From Candidatus Nitrospira allomarina (GTDB taxonomy: Bacteria > Nitrospirota > Nitrospiria > Nitrospirales > UBA8639): a stretch of 64,000 nt of DNA. The notes below the pieces were generated by a model that was not told the DNA's origin, did not search any database, and saw only the letters and a list, made by a program, of their open reading frames with translations. This document shows positions 17,306 through 27,541 of the stretch, piece by piece. The stretch spans positions 2,849,001-2,913,000 of the forward strand of contig NZ_CP116967.1 in assembly GCF_032050975.1 (NCBI RefSeq), in the 5' to 3' direction. The position numbers and the translations under genes were made by a program. Positions within the stretch are counted from its first letter, which is position 1, and the number at the start of each line of letters is the position of its first letter.

Positions 17306-18983
17306 GGCTCCAGTAATTTTCTGGTGTCTGGTGTCCTGTCTCGGGCTAATGGCAGGATGTCAGAGGCCCCCTGAGGTTCCCGTTTCTCCGACTTCATCGT
17401 TTTCATCCCCCATTCCCAATATACAACCGCCTGTTCTCAATCAACGGCATAGCGTTGCTATCCTTCCTTTGGAAAATATGAGCCCGTATTCCCACCTAAA
17501 CTGGCTGGGCCGCGGACTTCAGGAAATGCTTGTCAGTGATTTGGCGCAATGGCCCCAACTTGAGGTGGTATCGCGAGATGCATTGGGTTCGGTATTACGG
17601 GAGCAATGGCTTCAACAAAGAGGATTTTCTTCAAGTGAGAATCCTGTCGGTCTTGGACGATTAAAAGGAGTACGGTATCTCATTCAAGGGAGAATTTATT
17701 TTCAGGAGAACACTCTCTCCGTGGATCTGCAGATTGTCGACGTAGAAACCGGGGTGGTCGTAGGCTCGGTCCACGCTCAGGGGGTAGAATCGGATATTCC
17801 TGGATTGGAGCAAGACCTTGTGACTCACCTCATTGGTGTGTTTGATCCTTCTTTTGATGGAGTTAACCGATTAATGATTGATAAAAGTTCGGAAGACCTG
17901 AAGCCGCCCCTTAGGGGGGATTCGGGAGTTGGCACGAAAGGGCGACAGGTGATTTTTCCCGAACCAAATTCTTCATCTATGGTATCTCATATTGATGCAT
18001 TCCTATCATTGGAAAAGCTCACGTATCAGCGCAGGGAAGCGTATCAGTTAGCAGAAACGATTTGGGATGAGGGATATGTTATTGAAATGGGGCAACCCCT
18101 GTATCAGGATTGGCGCTTTTCGATTGCTCCCAAGAGGTCTGTTCCGGTCATGGCTATTCCTTTTTCATTGTTTTTCTCTCCACATCGGATTTCCGGCATA
18201 TTCGACCAAGCGCAAAAGTCAGGAACCGATTTGGGGGGGAATGTAGATTCTGATGGATTTAAAACGACCCTAGATGAGAGTTCAGGAGCCCGGTCATTAT
18301 TTATGGAATATTTTCAAAAGCCCCGGCGCGTTTTTATCCGTGCTCTTAACGAAAAGCAGGATGTGCTGGCGATTTATTCCGATTGGGGCTGGCGGACCGA
18401 ACATAAATTTTCAATGCGAGGGAATCAAGGGGTATCCGTACCTATGTGGCCGAACCCGTTTGTCACCGGGCTCGTCAAATTCCCGGTTGATTGGGTTGAG
18501 CGGGAAAGGCAATTTGTGGCCTTTGATAGCGTGGTAGTTCCTGTGCCGGACGAGCACGTTCTTGTTGTGCTGGAGCCCATTGGAGAGCACAAAGCAGAGA
18601 ACACCCCGATTTTGCCACTGGTTGATAGGGAAGACATGCTTCTTCAGGGATTAGAAACTCTTATCAAATCCAACTGGGCTCCTGCGGTAACGGAAGGGCT
18701 GCCAATGCGAGGATATCTCCCAGGTAATAAACGGACGGCAGTGGGTGTTGTCCATGTGCAAGCAGGGAAAATTGGTGACATCAAGTTTCAACATTGGCCG
18801 GATGATCCCTTTTTTCTTGAAAGCTTACAGGACCTTCAAATAAAGTTATTGGGGGCTTGCCTGGAGTGTCAGGATTCCGGTCAGGTTGTCCCCCATCTCC
18901 CCGATCCGGTTAAAACATTTCGCTTACAACTCACCCTGGTGAAAGACATTTCCGCCCTCCATCTTGGCAGTCGCTCTCACTGA
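17298..18983 (+). CDS. CsgG/FlgO-like outer-membrane lipoprotein
   Basis: The frame is open from 17145 but overlaps the PilZ-like gene. A TTG at 17298 gives an ideal lipoprotein signal (TRAPVIFW, hydrophobic core, lipobox LMAGC), making a product of about 562 residues. Residues about 45-190 resemble the CsgG/FlgO/HfaB family (VAILPLENMSPYSHLNWLGRG, ELVSDLAQW-like block, GVRYLIQGRIYF), proteins found at the outer membrane and in the flagellar H-ring region. The C-terminal 370 residues are not recognised. The start choice and TTG use are inferred; the 8-base overlap points to coupled translation with the PilZ-like gene. Confidence 0.65.
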   Translation: MTRAPVIFWCLVSCLGLMAGCQRPPEVPVSPTSSFSSPIPNIQPPVLNQRHSVAILPLENMSPYSHLNWLGRGLQEMLVSDLAQWPQLEVVSRDALGSVLREQWLQQRGFSSSENPVGLGRLKGVRYLIQGRIYFQENTLSVDLQIVDVETGVVVGSVHAQGVESDIPGLEQDLVTHLIGVFDPSFDGVNRLMIDKSSEDLKPPLRGDSGVGTKGRQVIFPEPNSSSMVSHIDAFLSLEKLTYQRREAYQLAETIWDEGYVIEMGQPLYQDWRFSIAPKRSVPVMAIPFSLFFSPHRISGIFDQAQKSGTDLGGNVDSDGFKTTLDESSGARSLFMEYFQKPRRVFIRALNEKQDVLAIYSDWGWRTEHKFSMRGNQGVSVPMWPNPFVTGLVKFPVDWVERERQFVAFDSVVVPVPDEHVLVVLEPIGEHKAENTPILPLVDREDMLLQGLETLIKSNWAPAVTEGLPMRGYLPGNKRTAVGVVHVQAGKIGDIKFQHWPDDPFFLESLQDLQIKLLGACLECQDSGQVVPHLPDPVKTFRLQLTLVKDISALHLGSRSH

Positions 18984-19047
18984 CCCGGCCCGCGATTTTC
19001 TCATTTTAATCGATCTATATGTGGGGCAACTGCCCTGTTATAGGCAC

Positions 19048-20463
19048 TTAAACCGGTTGAATTAAAGTTGGCCAGTGCCGTCGTAGGGTTTCCTCGGCCG
19101 CTTTGGCTAGGATCTTATCAATGGAATGATCCTGGCTGAATACTCGCAGAGTGATCATTCGGGCTGGAAGATACTGAAGGTATTTTTGAAGGCTGTCTGT
19201 TTCGACCGTGCCTTTGGCCGGGTTCCAGACAAATATTTGAAAGTTTCCCATGTTGAGCAAATTAATAGGGCGAGGGTCCTTATGAGCAAAATCTACCCGA
19301 ATATCTTGTTGACGATATTGAGTAGGTAACAATCGACGCATCCGGCTCAGAAAGACCTGAGGTTGAAAGGATGATGATGCCGGCTGAATGATGGGGAGCA
19401 GAGTGCTGAATGCCGTTTTCCACTTCACGTGTCTTCCGATAATTTGACTCCACTCCATCCCCAGTTGTCGTTTGTGTATGGAACGAGCGTGCTTCCATGA
19501 ACGTACCGTTTCGATGACGTGCCAATCGGTTAAATGTAGATAATGAGGTAAGGATTGGAGAGGGTTTTGTTTGCACAGGATCTCCATGGTGGGTTGGAAA
19601 ATTTCCTGAAGATGTATGTCGATCGCCCGTGTGGTGCGATGGTAGTAGACATTGGCATAGAGGTAAAGCCTGGCGTGTAAAAACATTTGTAACGCCGGCA
19701 GCCCTGATTGGTGGATCGTGAGTCCCTGTGAGGAAAAGAAGGTGTAATGAAGGAGTCGTTCAATATCTACAGGGCCAATGGCTACTCCGCACATGTAGGA
19801 ATCTCTGAGGACGTAGTCGCAATTGTCCGGGGTATAAATTCCGCCAAGAAGAGGTTGTAAGGCGACGACCCATGGCGGGAGATGCTTCGTCGGTTTATGA
19901 GGATCCTTCAGAATAAGGAAGGCGATATGTTCTGGATCCAATTGTTCTCCTGGAGCAAATGGCCCGGACGGACTCCGACAAATCTTTTTGATAATCGGCC
20001 CCAGGTGGTCACGAATGATGTGTTGGCCGACCACCTCATGCGTGAGGTTAAATTGATGCAGGAAATGATGGTCAAAAAAATGGCAGAACGGCCCATGTCC
20101 GATATCATGGAGCAGGGCCGTTATACGAATAAATTCTTCCAAAAAATGACACGAAGGTACCTCGGAGACGGTTTGGCAAAGTGACGGGTAGAGGCGAGTC
20201 ATAAATCGACCAGCCAGATGCATGGTCCCAAGGGAATGCTGGAAGCGGGTGTGCTCAGCGCCCGGATAGACCCAATGCGCACTCTGAAGTTGAAGAATAT
20301 ACCGAAGCCGTTGAACCCAGGGAGAATCAATCAAATCCTTTTCGGTCTGTTCTGTAGGATGAGGTTCTTGATAGGGAACGGTGATGGAAATATAGCCGTG
20401 AATAGGATCGGCTAGAAGCGAGACCCCATCAAACGGGGATGAGAGTGGTTCGGACACGGGCAT
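19048..20463 (-). CDS. HD-domain phosphohydrolase (dNTPase/SAMHD1-like)
   Basis: This 471-residue protein carries the HD superfamily metal site in the order used by dNTP triphosphohydrolase-like proteins: TRFQHSLGT (H76), LLHDIGHGPFCH (H119, D120), and a later Asp in the DNCDYVLRDSY segment. The N-terminus reads DPIHGYISI, typical of the SAMHD1/YdhJ-like branch, which hydrolyses dNTPs or related nucleotides. It is convergent with the lipoprotein gene, 64 bases apart. The exact substrate is unknown. Confidence 0.82.
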   Translation of the reverse strand: MPVSEPLSSPFDGVSLLADPIHGYISITVPYQEPHPTEQTEKDLIDSPWVQRLRYILQLQSAHWVYPGAEHTRFQHSLGTMHLAGRFMTRLYPSLCQTVSEVPSCHFLEEFIRITALLHDIGHGPFCHFFDHHFLHQFNLTHEVVGQHIIRDHLGPIIKKICRSPSGPFAPGEQLDPEHIAFLILKDPHKPTKHLPPWVVALQPLLGGIYTPDNCDYVLRDSYMCGVAIGPVDIERLLHYTFFSSQGLTIHQSGLPALQMFLHARLYLYANVYYHRTTRAIDIHLQEIFQPTMEILCKQNPLQSLPHYLHLTDWHVIETVRSWKHARSIHKRQLGMEWSQIIGRHVKWKTAFSTLLPIIQPASSSFQPQVFLSRMRRLLPTQYRQQDIRVDFAHKDPRPINLLNMGNFQIFVWNPAKGTVETDSLQKYLQYLPARMITLRVFSQDHSIDKILAKAAEETLRRHWPTLIQPV

Positions 20464-20587
20464 GGGCTAAGCGGCTGTTCCTGAACTCAAGCTATCCCCT
20501 GTTGAGGGGTGCGGGGTTATCGGAAAATGCATGGCATAACAAGTATTCACGGTTAGATTGTGTTGATGTGACATGGTTGTTTTTGTT

Positions 20588-21037
20588 CTAGGAATTCTTG
20601 AGCCCTCGGTATCGGGTGATGACCCATCGCATGACGGGGTAGGCGATCAACGATCCGACAATCGACAGGGCACAAGCTCCAACGAGAAAAGGAATGAGAT
20701 AGGGGGAAAGCATGTCAAAAATATTGTCCACCCTCATCTGATCCCACTCGATCGTGGCTGAGGAGGATGCGCCTATCAATAGCATTCCGGTATAGAGACT
20801 GGCAGCGAGGATTGGAATAAGTGTCCAGGGATTGTTGATCAATGACCCCAGAAAGAGCGCTAAAAAATTCAGCCGGAAGGCCCAAGCGCAGAATACCACG
20901 CTGGCGGTGTGGAACAAATAATGTGGTGCGAAGGCGATAAACACACCTAGAGCAAATGCCAAGGCTGTGCGGTGAGGAGTTTCCCGAAGATGTAAGACCT
21001 GAGTCAATTGTTGGCGGACAGACTCAAGCGTTACCAT
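20588..21037 (-). CDS. DUF2062 membrane protein
   Basis: The 149-residue inner-membrane protein has about three hydrophobic segments (about 28-50, 55-85, 118-140). It shows the DUF2062 pattern: ETPHRTALAFALGVFIAFAP near the start, then LGSLINNPWTLIPI. DUF2062 proteins are small and of unknown function. The gene ends in the same direction as thiL and follows it by about 20 bases, so the two are probably co-transcribed after lon. Confidence 0.8.
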   Translation of the reverse strand: MVTLESVRQQLTQVLHLRETPHRTALAFALGVFIAFAPHYLFHTASVVFCAWAFRLNFLALFLGSLINNPWTLIPILAASLYTGMLLIGASSSATIEWDQMRVDNIFDMLSPYLIPFLVGACALSIVGSLIAYPVMRWVITRYRGLKNS

Positions 21038-21058
21038 GGACAGGTTCCTAGCATTCTC

Positions 21059-22102
21059 TTACTTCGAAAAATGCACATAACTTTGAGATACCAATTTTTG
21101 GGTTCTGCCGTCCTGATGCGCTATTTGAACTCCTGAACCACGAGAGGTAATGACACCAATGGCAGTGGCACGAATTCGTAGTTGTTTGACGGCCAATTCC
21201 AGGCGATGTTGTTTCTTGGGAGACACGGTAAACAGTAATTCATATTCTTCTCCTCCATGGAGAGCCCAGGGTAGAGGATCTTTCCTCGTCTTTAACGCAT
21301 ATGCGATGAGATGAGGTGACATGGGAAGGCTGGCCTCCTGAATGAGTGCACCCACACGGCTTTGTTGGCACAAATGTTGGATATCTCCTGAGAGGCCATC
21401 AGATAGGTCCAAGGCGGCCGAGGCCAAACGGCGGGAAGACAGTAATCGTCCTAAGGCAATACGAGGAGTGGGCTGGAGATGGCGACCAACTAAAAACTTC
21501 ATGGGTTGTTGCAATTTTGAACTCTTTCCGCGTGAAGGGTGATGGGTCAGATAGTCCAATCCTGCAGCTGAGTTCCCTAACGATCCACTGACATAGATGA
21601 TATCTCCCTCCTGAGCCCCACCCCGCGTTAACGCCTGACCGGGTTTTACCTGTCCGAGTATGGTGATTGCCAGAAACAAAGAGGCATGTGATGCCGAAGT
21701 ATCCCCACCCACAAGTTGAACCCCATGGGCTTTGCAGGGAACGGAAAGTCCACGATAGAGGTCCTTCCAGTCTCCATATCTCACATGAGAGGGAAGGGCA
21801 ACGGCTACCAGGATATATGTGGGAATGGCTCCCATTGCGGCCATGTCGCTGAGATTGGCTACGGCTGCCTTGTAGCCAAGGTCAAAAAATGAAGAGGTCT
21901 TTTTGGAGAAATGAATGTTTTCAACGAGGAGGTCGGTGGATATGACGAGGTGGGCTGATGAGGGGTGGGCCAGAACCGCTGCATCGTCTCCCATGCCAAT
22001 GAGGGTATGAGGACCGGGTGGGGAAAAACCACGAATCAGGGCGCGGATAAGTTGGAATTCCCCTATTGTTGACACGGGCGCCTGGCGGCGGGAAGGGGAC
22101 AT
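21059..22102 (-). CDS. thiL: Thiamine-monophosphate kinase
   Basis: ThiL phosphorylates thiamine monophosphate to thiamine diphosphate with ATP. The 347-residue product from the ATG at 22102 shows STIGEFQLI at the start, GMGDDAAVL (Mg-binding), STDLLVENIHF, VGGDTSAS, and the late LDLSDGLSGD and LHGGEEYELLF motifs, all canonical. The frame extends upstream into lon (to 22201), but that part is not ThiL-like. The gap to the lon stop is 10 bases, so the two form an operon. Confidence 0.93.
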   Translation of the reverse strand: MSPSRRQAPVSTIGEFQLIRALIRGFSPPGPHTLIGMGDDAAVLAHPSSAHLVISTDLLVENIHFSKKTSSFFDLGYKAAVANLSDMAAMGAIPTYILVAVALPSHVRYGDWKDLYRGLSVPCKAHGVQLVGGDTSASHASLFLAITILGQVKPGQALTRGGAQEGDIIYVSGSLGNSAAGLDYLTHHPSRGKSSKLQQPMKFLVGRHLQPTPRIALGRLLSSRRLASAALDLSDGLSGDIQHLCQQSRVGALIQEASLPMSPHLIAYALKTRKDPLPWALHGGEEYELLFTVSPKKQHRLELAVKQLRIRATAIGVITSRGSGVQIAHQDGRTQKLVSQSYVHFSK

Positions 22103-22112
22103 GATAAAAAAG

Positions 22113-24596
22113 TCAGCGTGTCTTGGTGATGGATTGTCGTAAAGGGCGACGGTTGACCGGGGAGGCAACTTTTTTTCGACGGCCGGATGAACTATGTCCA
22201 TGAGTCGTTGACGGGTTCAAATCATGTCGATTTTTGGTGCGAAGGGCGACTTTGAGAACTTCCGACATATTTTCCACATAAATAAACTCAAGGCCTCGTA
22301 GTAGATGTTTGGGAATGTCATCGAGGTCTTTCTGGTTTCTTTTAGGCATAACAATGGTTTTGATATGGGCCCGTTTAGCGGCTAGAACTTTTTCTTTTAA
22401 TCCGCCAATGGCCAGTATTCTGCCGCGAAGCGTGACCTCCCCTGTCATCGCCAAGTCCCGTTTGACGGGTTTACTGCTGAGACAGGATGCAAGGGCTGTC
22501 GCCATCGTTATGCCTGCCGACGGTCCGTCTTTGGGGATGGCCCCGGCCGGCACGTGAACGTGAATGTCCTGTTTAGCGAAAATGTCAGGATTGATTCCCA
22601 ATGACTTGGCCTGGGAGCGAATATATGTCAGTGCCGCATGAGCAGATTCTTTCATGACGTCGCCAAGATGCCCTGTTAAGGTCAAGAGGCCTTTTCCTTT
22701 GATAACCGAAGCCTCGATGTACAAGACATCTCCACCGGTTTCTGTCCATGCGAGTCCAGTTGAGACGCCGACTTCATCTTTTTCCTGTTCCTGATCCGGT
22801 ACGTATTTAGGAACACCGAGGTAGTGATGGAGGTTTCGGGGAGTGACCTGATAGCGTTTGATCTTTCCTTCGGCAATGCGTTTCGCCACTTTTCGCATGA
22901 CATTGGCCAACTCACGCTCCAGATTGCGGACCCCGGCCTCCTTGGTATATTGAGAAATGATGCGCGCCAGGCACGAATCGGTGATGAGTAAGTGCTCTTG
23001 TGTGATTCCGTGTTCCTCCAACTGACGCGGGATCAGATACCGTTGAGCAATGCCAAGCTTTTCTTCCTCCGAATATCCTGGTATTTCAATGATCTCCATT
23101 CGGTCCCGTAGTGCAGAGAGAATGGGATCCGTCAAATTTGCGGTCGTAATGAACATGACTTTGCTCAGATCAACGGGGACTCCGAGATAGTGATCGACAA
23201 AGGCATGGTTTTGTTCCGGATCGAGCACCTCCAGCAAGGCAGCCGAGGGATCCCCGCGAAAATCGGTTCCAATCTTATCAACTTCATCTAGCATGAACAC
23301 GGGGTTATTCGTCCCTGCCTGTTTGATCCCTTGGACAATCCTTCCTGGCAATGCTCCAACATAGGTTCGGCGATGTCCTCGAATTTCGGCTTCGTCTCGT
23401 GTTCCACCTAAACTCATGCGAACGAATTCCCGTCCCATGGCACGGGCAATCGACTTACCTAAAGAAGTTTTGCCAACTCCAGGAGGGCCCACAAAACACA
23501 AGATGGGTCCTTTCATTTTGTCTTTGAGTTTGCGCACGGCGAGATATTCCAGAATTCGTTCCTTGACCCGTTCAAGATCGTAGTGATCCTCCTGCAGCAC
23601 CTGGTTTGCCTGGGGGAGGTCGAGGTTATCCTCAGAATGACGGTTCCAAGGTAATTCAACTATCCATTCCAAGTACGTTCGGATCGTCCCGGCCTCGGCC
23701 GTATCCTGGTGTGTTTTTTCCAGACGTTTCAGTTGTTTCTCCGCCTCTTTCAGGACCTTGTCCGGCATGCTGGCTTCTTGTATTTTTCGACGAAATTCGG
23801 CCACTTCTTCAGATCGGTCATCGAGTTCTCCCAACTCTTTCTGGATCGCTTTGAGTTGTTCGCGAAGGAAGTATTCCCGCTGCGTCTTATCCATTTCCCC
23901 CTTGGCTTCAGCTTGGATTTTCTGTTGCATGGACAAGACGTCCTGCTCATTACTCAGGATTTCATTCACTCGCCTCAGGCGGAGAAGAGGATCGTCAATT
24001 TCGAGGACTCCCTGAGTGATCTCGATATTGAGCCCAAGATTGGAAGAGATAATGTCTGCCAGACGTCCAGGATCGTCAAGATTTTCAATGACGGTGAGCA
24101 CATCCGGCATTAACACTTTTCCTAATCCGACAATTTTTTCCAAGGACTCTCGGGTGGAGCGAACGATGGCTTCTTTCTCCAAGGAAGGTAGCGCTGTGGA
24201 TGATTCCGTCAATGTTTTGATGCGGGCGGAGAAAAATGGATTGGTTTGGGTAAATTCTTGAACCCGGGCTTTTGTGAGGCCCTGCACGAGTATTTTGATA
24301 CGGGCATCCGGAAGTTTCAGCATGCGCATGATGACCCCGACCGTGCCTAATTGATAGAGGTCTTGGGTCTCTGGCACTTCCACGTCTTGATTTTTTTGAG
24401 TGGTTAAAAAGATTAAACGATCGGAGGAGAGAGCGGCTTCAATGGCTTTAATGGACATGTCGCGCCCAACAAACAGGGGGAGCACCATATAGGGAAAGAC
24501 GACAATGTCCCGTACTGGTAGGAGGGGTAATTCCTCGGGGATCTGTTCAATAGACGGTGCGGGTATCTCCGGATAGTCTTCAGTCATCAGTTTCAT
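22113..24596 (-). CDS. lon: ATP-dependent protease La (Lon)
   Basis: Lon degrades misfolded and regulatory proteins in the cytoplasm. The 827-residue chain has the N-terminal substrate-binding domain ([19 protein letters not shown]), a coiled-coil region, an AAA+ module with Walker A GPPGVGKT at 370-377 and Walker B MLDEVDK, and the C-terminal protease with Ser693 in PKDGPSAG and the partner Lys736 in GGLKEK. Length and all key residues are normal. A possible start nine bases later (MTEDYPEI) cannot be excluded. It heads an operon with thiL and the DUF2062 gene. Confidence 0.97.
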   Translation of the reverse strand: MKLMTEDYPEIPAPSIEQIPEELPLLPVRDIVVFPYMVLPLFVGRDMSIKAIEAALSSDRLIFLTTQKNQDVEVPETQDLYQLGTVGVIMRMLKLPDARIKILVQGLTKARVQEFTQTNPFFSARIKTLTESSTALPSLEKEAIVRSTRESLEKIVGLGKVLMPDVLTVIENLDDPGRLADIISSNLGLNIEITQGVLEIDDPLLRLRRVNEILSNEQDVLSMQQKIQAEAKGEMDKTQREYFLREQLKAIQKELGELDDRSEEVAEFRRKIQEASMPDKVLKEAEKQLKRLEKTHQDTAEAGTIRTYLEWIVELPWNRHSEDNLDLPQANQVLQEDHYDLERVKERILEYLAVRKLKDKMKGPILCFVGPPGVGKTSLGKSIARAMGREFVRMSLGGTRDEAEIRGHRRTYVGALPGRIVQGIKQAGTNNPVFMLDEVDKIGTDFRGDPSAALLEVLDPEQNHAFVDHYLGVPVDLSKVMFITTANLTDPILSALRDRMEIIEIPGYSEEEKLGIAQRYLIPRQLEEHGITQEHLLITDSCLARIISQYTKEAGVRNLERELANVMRKVAKRIAEGKIKRYQVTPRNLHHYLGVPKYVPDQEQEKDEVGVSTGLAWTETGGDVLYIEASVIKGKGLLTLTGHLGDVMKESAHAALTYIRSQAKSLGINPDIFAKQDIHVHVPAGAIPKDGPSAGITMATALASCLSSKPVKRDLAMTGEVTLRGRILAIGGLKEKVLAAKRAHIKTIVMPKRNQKDLDDIPKHLLRGLEFIYVENMSEVLKVALRTKNRHDLNPSTTHGHSSSGRRKKVASPVNRRPLRQSITKTR

Positions 24597-24847
24597 TTCT
24601 AACGATGAACGAATGGGTTCATCAAGGAATTGGTCAAAATGGTGGACAGTGTTTCTTTCAATCTCTTCATCGGAAAAGGAGACTTGACCAGACAGAGCAG
24701 AGATATCTTCGGACCCATTGTGAACGTTACGATGGTCCCGGCTGGCACAGCCAATGCCGAAGATTGCTTGGGGTTAGGAATGGGTCTCTGAATGAAATTC
24801 CATTATTCGTTGTTTAAGAAAACCTACATGATTTTCATTGATTTTGA

Positions 24848-24877
24848 TACTAGGAGAAGGTGAAAAATGTTGTCAAG
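24848..24877 (-). promoter_or_regulatory. Possible sigma-70 promoter for lon
   Basis: On the minus strand, TTGACA (24877-24872) is followed after 18 bases by TAGTAT (24853-24848). The -35 is perfect and the -10 matches 4 of 6. It would give lon a leader of about 245 bases. I saw no CIRCE or sigma-32 consensus. Confidence 0.4.
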
Positions 24878-24937
24878 GTTTATGCGTGCTCCCTTCTTGG
24901 GGTGTTTCTGAGAATAGCACATGCCTAAGATGTTGCC

Positions 24938-24966
24938 TTTACAAGGAATCCTATCAAGAATATAAT
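24938..24966 (+). promoter_or_regulatory. Sigma-70 promoter at the head of the bamA-LPS operon
   Basis: TTTACA (24938-24943), a 17-base spacer and a perfect TATAAT (24961-24966). Transcription would begin near 24973, about 220 bases before the bamA ATG. The rest of the 600-base gap between the divergent lon and bamA genes holds no recognised gene. Confidence 0.65.
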
Positions 24967-25193
24967 CTGGCACCTTGATCCCAACATGATGATTGTCTCC
25001 TCATTTCTCTGGCTTCCCCCCATTACCACCAGCATCTCTAAGGTTTAACTGTTGGGGACCAAATTGAAGGGGCAATTCTGCTGTCCCGCTGACCATACAA
25101 ATTTTTTGTGATACACCCTTCTGGTTTCTTCCATCGCTTTAGAGATGCCCAATGGATCTAGTGTTGCCTGGGTCACTGGGTCTTGGGCACAAG

Positions 25194-27488
25194 ATGAGGC
25201 GTTCCGGGATTTCTCTCTTTCCTTTTGTCAGCCTTTTTCTCCTTGTTGGCCTTCTTGTGGTAGGAACACTTTCGTTTGAGAGGCCGGTGTTGGCCCAATC
25301 TTCCCAGTCCCATATCGAGGTCATTGAAATTGAAGGAAACCAGCATATTGAAGACCTGGCAATTTTAGGAAAATTATCCATCAAACCAGGTGATGTATTT
25401 ACCCAAGAGTCCATTCGGGAACAAATTCAGCTTATTTATGGGATGGGGTTTTTTGAGGAAGTCGAAGTCTCAACCGAAGTCAGGGCCAATGGAGTCCTGG
25501 TGGTCTTTCGTGTGAAGGAAAAGCCGTTTACGATCGAAGTGGTGTTTGATGGGAATGAAGAGTTGTCAGACGATAAACTGAACGAAAAAAATACCGTAAA
25601 AAATCAGGTGTTTTTGGATAAAGAACAGGTAAAGATTTCTGTAGAAAATTTTCGATCGTTGTATCACGACAAGGGCTTTTACCATGCTCAAATTATTCCT
25701 ATCACGGATATGATCGAGAACAATCAAGTACGATTGACCTTTTATATCGAAGAGGGGAGTCAGGCCCATATTCGCACAATCGTATTTGAAGGCCGTAATG
25801 TCATCCAGAAGAAGGAATTGACGTCCTTTATGGCCAACCGGGAATATTCCTGGCCCTGGTCAATTTTTTCGGATGCCGGCATCCTTCATCGGGATGAGCT
25901 GCCGAATGATGTCGAACGGATTAAAGAAGTGTATCTCAATAAAGGCTATTTAGATGTCCAGGTGGGGATGCCTCGCATGGAGTTGGATGAGAAGAAAGAA
26001 TGGTTTACTTTGGTCTTCCCGATTGTCGAAGGAGAGCCCTATGTGGTGAGTCAAATCGAGTATACCGGAAATACGCTCTTTTCTGATGCAGAATTGCGGG
26101 AAGGATTGATTATTGAGCCTGGTGAAGTGTTTCAGCGTGCAAAAATCCGTGATGAGATTACCCGGTTGACGGATTTATACGGCAGTCGTGGTTATGCGTT
26201 TGCCGAGGCCAATCCTTCGGTAGAGCCTGATCCCCCCACTCGGAGCACTCGAATTGGTTTTTCCATTGAAGAAGGAGAAATGGTCAGAATTCAAGATATC
26301 CGCATCACCGGGAATAATAAAACGCGGGACAATGTGATCCGGCGTGAATTGCGGGTGGATGAACGGGATATGATCGATTCCCCGGCAATAAAACGAAGTT
26401 TCGAACGTCTGAATAATTTAAATTTTTTTGAAACTGTGGAAATTCTTCCCAAACAAATTGCTCCAGGAGAAGTCGATTTAGAGGTTAAAGTCAAGGAAAA
26501 ACCTACCGGCTCCTTCAGCATTGGCGGAGGGTTCAGTACCTTGGACCAATTCACATTGATTGCGGATATTACCGAGGGAAATTTATTCGGGCGTGGGTAT
26601 TTAGCCAGGATTCGAGGGCAGGTAGGAGGACGGCGTACTCTGGGAACTATAACCTTTCGAAATCCGGCTATTTTTGATACCTTAACCTCCGGCCAGGCAG
26701 ATTTGTTCAGCTCGCGAACCAATTTTCTGACGTACCTTGAAAAGAAGCAAGGGGCCAATCTGACGTTTGGTCGGGGTTTTTCTGAATACCTGACGGGTAC
26801 CTTTACCCTGGTAGCTGAGAAGATCAAGATTGATGATGTGGAATCGGATGCCAACGATCTCATTAAAGACCAGGAAGGCACGCAGTCCACGACCGGGTTC
26901 CGTGCCTCTTTATTCAGGGATTCGCGTGATTATTATTTAGACCCCCGGCGTGGCACTCGAATCGGTGTCATCGCGAGTTTTGGAACGGATGCCCTTGGGG
27001 GGACAAATAATTTTTATAGTGCATCGTTTGATGCCATGAAATTTACCCCCTTGCCATTTTGGGATTTTCGTCATTCTATTCGGGGACGGATTGGATACGG
27101 AGACGGATTTAATGGTTCGGATTTCCCCATTCCGGAGTTTTTCTATGTGGGAGGCATCAACACCGTGCGGGGATTTAAATATGGTCGTGCCGGGCCGGTG
27201 ACCGATAGTAACGATCCTGAGGGTGGCAATAAACAAATCATTATCAATAATGATTTGATCTTTCCGGTGTTGCCAGATGCCAAGTTGAACGGCGTCATTT
27301 TCTTCGATTATGGAAGAGGATTTTCACAAGGAGATAAATTGGATTTTGATCTTCGAATGGCTGCAGGTATGGAGGTGAGGTGGATTTCCCCATTTGGTCC
27401 TCTTCGGGCGGCGTATGGCCGACCGATCGATGGCCCAAAGGATGACAGAAAGTGGGTATTCGAGTTTTCCGTGGGATCGGTCTTTTAG
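25194..27488 (+). CDS. bamA: Outer membrane protein assembly factor BamA
   Basis: BamA inserts beta-barrel proteins into the outer membrane. From the ATG at 25194 the product has 764 residues, with a signal peptide (RRSGISLFPF, hydrophobic core, cleavage near VLA-QS), five POTRA repeats over about residues 35-410, and a C-terminal 16-strand Omp85 barrel with the conserved VRGF motif (INTVRGFKYGRAG) and a terminal Phe (VGSVF). The frame is open from an ATG at 25152, but that adds 14 residues before the signal sequence. It is the first gene of the envelope operon. Confidence 0.94.
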   Translation: MRRSGISLFPFVSLFLLVGLLVVGTLSFERPVLAQSSQSHIEVIEIEGNQHIEDLAILGKLSIKPGDVFTQESIREQIQLIYGMGFFEEVEVSTEVRANGVLVVFRVKEKPFTIEVVFDGNEELSDDKLNEKNTVKNQVFLDKEQVKISVENFRSLYHDKGFYHAQIIPITDMIENNQVRLTFYIEEGSQAHIRTIVFEGRNVIQKKELTSFMANREYSWPWSIFSDAGILHRDELPNDVERIKEVYLNKGYLDVQVGMPRMELDEKKEWFTLVFPIVEGEPYVVSQIEYTGNTLFSDAELREGLIIEPGEVFQRAKIRDEITRLTDLYGSRGYAFAEANPSVEPDPPTRSTRIGFSIEEGEMVRIQDIRITGNNKTRDNVIRRELRVDERDMIDSPAIKRSFERLNNLNFFETVEILPKQIAPGEVDLEVKVKEKPTGSFSIGGGFSTLDQFTLIADITEGNLFGRGYLARIRGQVGGRRTLGTITFRNPAIFDTLTSGQADLFSSRTNFLTYLEKKQGANLTFGRGFSEYLTGTFTLVAEKIKIDDVESDANDLIKDQEGTQSTTGFRASLFRDSRDYYLDPRRGTRIGVIASFGTDALGGTNNFYSASFDAMKFTPLPFWDFRHSIRGRIGYGDGFNGSDFPIPEFFYVGGINTVRGFKYGRAGPVTDSNDPEGGNKQIIINNDLIFPVLPDAKLNGVIFFDYGRGFSQGDKLDFDLRMAAGMEVRWISPFGPLRAAYGRPIDGPKDDRKWVFEFSVGSVF

Positions 27489-27541
27489 ATAAGTTTGCAC
27501 CAAGACCACGTGGGATGGCGAGGGGGAGGAGAGAACATATA

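Noticed and set aside
24557-24817. An 86-residue frame on the + strand upstream of bamA
   Set aside because: It overlaps the lon start on the other strand, has no ribosome site and no protein-like features.
24597-25193. CIRCE or sigma-32 element controlling lon
   Set aside because: GTGCT...AGCAC near 24885 is only a partial inverted repeat and no consensus heat-shock boxes were found.
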